A stretch of DNA of 16,580 bases from Candidatus Njordarchaeota archaeon (GTDB taxonomy: Archaea > Asgardarchaeota > Njordarchaeia > Njordarchaeales > JAHKLH01). Below are positions 15,414 to 16,580 of this stretch, piece after piece. Within the stretch, counting starts at the first letter, position 1. Every line of letters begins with the position of its first letter. Under the pieces are notes generated by a model that saw only the letters and a program-made list of their open reading frames with translations, made no database searches and was not told the DNA's origin. The DNA lies in the NCBI GenBank assembly GCA_029856635.1, contig JAHKLH010000014.1, positions 1 through 16,580 on the forward strand. Reading direction: 5' to 3'. The position numbers were made by a program, and so were the translations under genes.

Positions 15414-15446
15414 TTAGATATGTCTAAGAAAATTAGGGTGATCTAA
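15414..15446. promoter_or_regulatory. Tandem TTAG-N6-CTAA operator, possible iron-repressor sites
   Basis: Two 14-base inverted repeats of the form TTAG-N6-CTAA lie at 15414-15427 and 15433-15446, 19 bases centre to centre, over the inferred start of feoAB transcription and its leader. The half-site resembles the TTAGG/CCTAA arms of DtxR/IdeR/MDR1 iron-repressor boxes. The second site extends to perfect 8-base arms (AAAATTAG at 15429-15436, CTAATTTT at 15443-15450). Its loop holds the GGTGAT ribosome site, so an RNA hairpin is also possible. Binding is inferred. Confidence 0.55.
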
Positions 15447-15448
15447 TT

Positions 15449-15709
15449 TTGCACAATATAATAAAATACCGATGTAAGAAGCTCGTAAATATGCACAAAA
15501 AGAGCCCTGCAACGATTCTTGATTTAACATGCAACATAGATTCTTTCAGAATACTTGCTTCTTTTGGACTTGCCCCTGGAAGGAAACTCCGAGTATTAAT
15601 TAACAAAGGAGAATCTGTTCTTCTAGTAGAGATAGATAACTCAATCGTTGCATTAAGCAAAGAAATCGCATCAAAAATTCTTGTAAGTGATGATGAATGT
15701 CAACGATAA
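15449..15709 (+). CDS. feoA: FeoA family protein, ferrous iron transport accessory
   Basis: FeoA is a small SH3-like cytoplasmic partner of the FeoB iron transporter. The 86-residue protein carries the family pattern in its C-terminal half: FGLAPGRKLRVLINKGESVLLVEI, then NSIVALSKEIASKILV. It starts at TTG 15449, with GGGTGAT at 15436-15442 as a strong ribosome site; no ATG is as well placed. The last 13 bases overlap the start of feoB, so the two are translationally coupled. The N-terminal 30 residues are basic and less conserved. Regulation is probably by the tandem inverted repeats over its leader. Confidence 0.9.
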   Translation: MHNIIKYRCKKLVNMHKKSPATILDLTCNIDSFRILASFGLAPGRKLRVLINKGESVLLVEIDNSIVALSKEIASKILVSDDECQR

Positions 15710-16580
15710 AAGTTTTATTATTCGGCCACCCTAATGTGGGGAAATCTTCATTATTCAATAGACTTACAGGGCTATCAGTAGAAGTTTCAAATTACCCGGG
15801 AACAACTGTGGAAATTTATAAAGGATATTTAAAAATTAACGAATATAAAATTCAAATCATTGATGCTCCTGGAGCTTTTTCAACTATTCCATCCACAACA
15901 GCGGAAGATGTTGCTCGCCGTATAATTCTCGAAGAATGCCCAGATATAATTATTCATGTTATCGACGCTACAAGTATCAGACGTCATCTTTATTTAACAA
16001 TGGAATTACTCGATTTTGGTATTCCGTTAATACTTGTTCTAAATCAAATAGATCGTGCAAAAGAATTAAATATTGTAATTAATAAGGACATATTAGAAAA
16101 ACAATTAGGAGTGCCTGTAATTTTTACTGTTGCGACCACAGGAGAAGGTGTTGAGGAACTTATTCAAGAAATTATCAAAATTTTGAAAAACTGCAAAGCT
16201 TGTAAAATAATGCCTATCAGATTATCAAGGGACATAGAAAAGAAGATAAATGAGATTGAGCAATTAATAACACCTCATCTTGGAAACTATAAAGAATTCT
16301 CCCGTGCTATAGCAATCTGGGTTATCTTAGGTGATAAGAAATACCGTCATTTACTTAGATTTATTCCCGAGAAAATTAAAGCTGAGTTTAATCATCTTGC
16401 AAAAAGAATCATACTAGAACGACTCAATTACATAGACACTTTAGTAAAAAAATGTATTACATCCTATCCTGCTAAAGTAAAATTAAAGAAGATAGATTAC
16501 ATTATGATGAAGCCTGTGTTTGGAACCATTTTTATCGCAATCTTGACATTCTCAATAATTTGGGGAACCTTAGCAATAAT
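15697..16580 (+). CDS. feoB: Ferrous iron transporter FeoB (3' part beyond window)
   Basis: FeoB is the membrane protein that imports Fe2+ under anaerobic conditions, with a GTPase domain at its N-terminus. The first 294 codons are present. They show G1 GHPNVGKSS (about residues 10-18), the switch-region YPGTT, G3 DAPG, G4 NQID and a G5-like VATTGEG, then a helical linker (about 175-265), and the first membrane segment beginning at KPVFGTIFIAILTFSII. ATG at 15697 overlaps feoA by 13 bases and follows a GTGATGA stretch. The remaining membrane domain lies outside the window. Confidence 0.96.
   Translation, partial: MSTIKVLLFGHPNVGKSSLFNRLTGLSVEVSNYPGTTVEIYKGYLKINEYKIQIIDAPGAFSTIPSTTAEDVARRIILEECPDIIIHVIDATSIRRHLYLTMELLDFGIPLILVLNQIDRAKELNIVINKDILEKQLGVPVIFTVATTGEGVEELIQEIIKILKNCKACKIMPIRLSRDIEKKINEIEQLITPHLGNYKEFSRAIAIWVILGDKKYRHLLRFIPEKIKAEFNHLAKRIILERLNYIDTLVKKCITSYPAKVKLKKIDYIMMKPVFGTIFIAILTFSIIWGTLAI

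Noticed and set aside
1..16580. CRISPR array, insertion sequence or tRNA gene
   Set aside because: No regularly spaced repeats, transposase or terminal repeats, or tRNA T-loop and anticodon-arm patterns were found.

Overview
The window is archaeal DNA, AT-rich and gene-dense. The archaeal assignment rests on three canonical C/D box guide RNA genes, TATA-type promoters about 25 to 30 bases before inferred transcript starts, GGTGA-type ribosome sites that often precede TTG or GTG starts, a tungsten aldehyde:ferredoxin oxidoreductase, archaeal-type VapBC and an archaeal-type FeoB. The gene set (NiFe-hydrogenase maturation, a tungstoenzyme, ferrous iron uptake) points to an anaerobe. The exact lineage cannot be read from this sequence.

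Layout. Positions 1-1116 (minus) hold hypD, cut a few codons before its end. A small unknown gene (1402-1908, plus) and a serine-recombinase-like protein without its catalytic residues (1905-2492, minus) end on shared stop bases. A second small unknown gene (2665-3003, plus) converges on nikR (2978-3412, minus). From 9588 down to 2978 runs a minus-strand series: tungsten oxidoreductase, P-type Ca2+ ATPase, nitroreductase, a decayed membrane-protein gene and nikR. A vapBC toxin-antitoxin pair (9851-10500, plus) follows a divergent promoter region. Then come a C/D box sRNA (about 10540-10598), a TauE/SafE-type permease (10736-11494, minus) and a heavily decayed calcium-binding FG-GAP surface protein (11584-12940, minus). 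After a 490-base non-coding stretch come hypB (13433-14098, plus), two divergently transcribed C/D box sRNAs (about 14195-14340), a metallo-beta-lactamase-fold hydrolase (14413-15273, plus) and feoA-feoB (15449 to the window end, plus).

How the genes fit together. Metals are the theme. HypD and HypB serve assembly and nickel loading of a NiFe hydrogenase, and NikR senses nickel. FeoA/FeoB import Fe2+ behind what looks like a tandem iron-repressor operator. The P-type ATPase exports Ca2+ and the oxidoreductase uses tungsten. hypD and hypB lie about 12 kb apart, with no hydrogenase structural gene between them.

The points most worth a second look are the three C/D sRNAs (especially the back-to-back pair), the tandem TTAG-N6-CTAA sites on feoA whose second copy places the ribosome site in a hairpin loop, the apparently inactive serine recombinase, and two multiply disrupted genes lying among intact neighbours.
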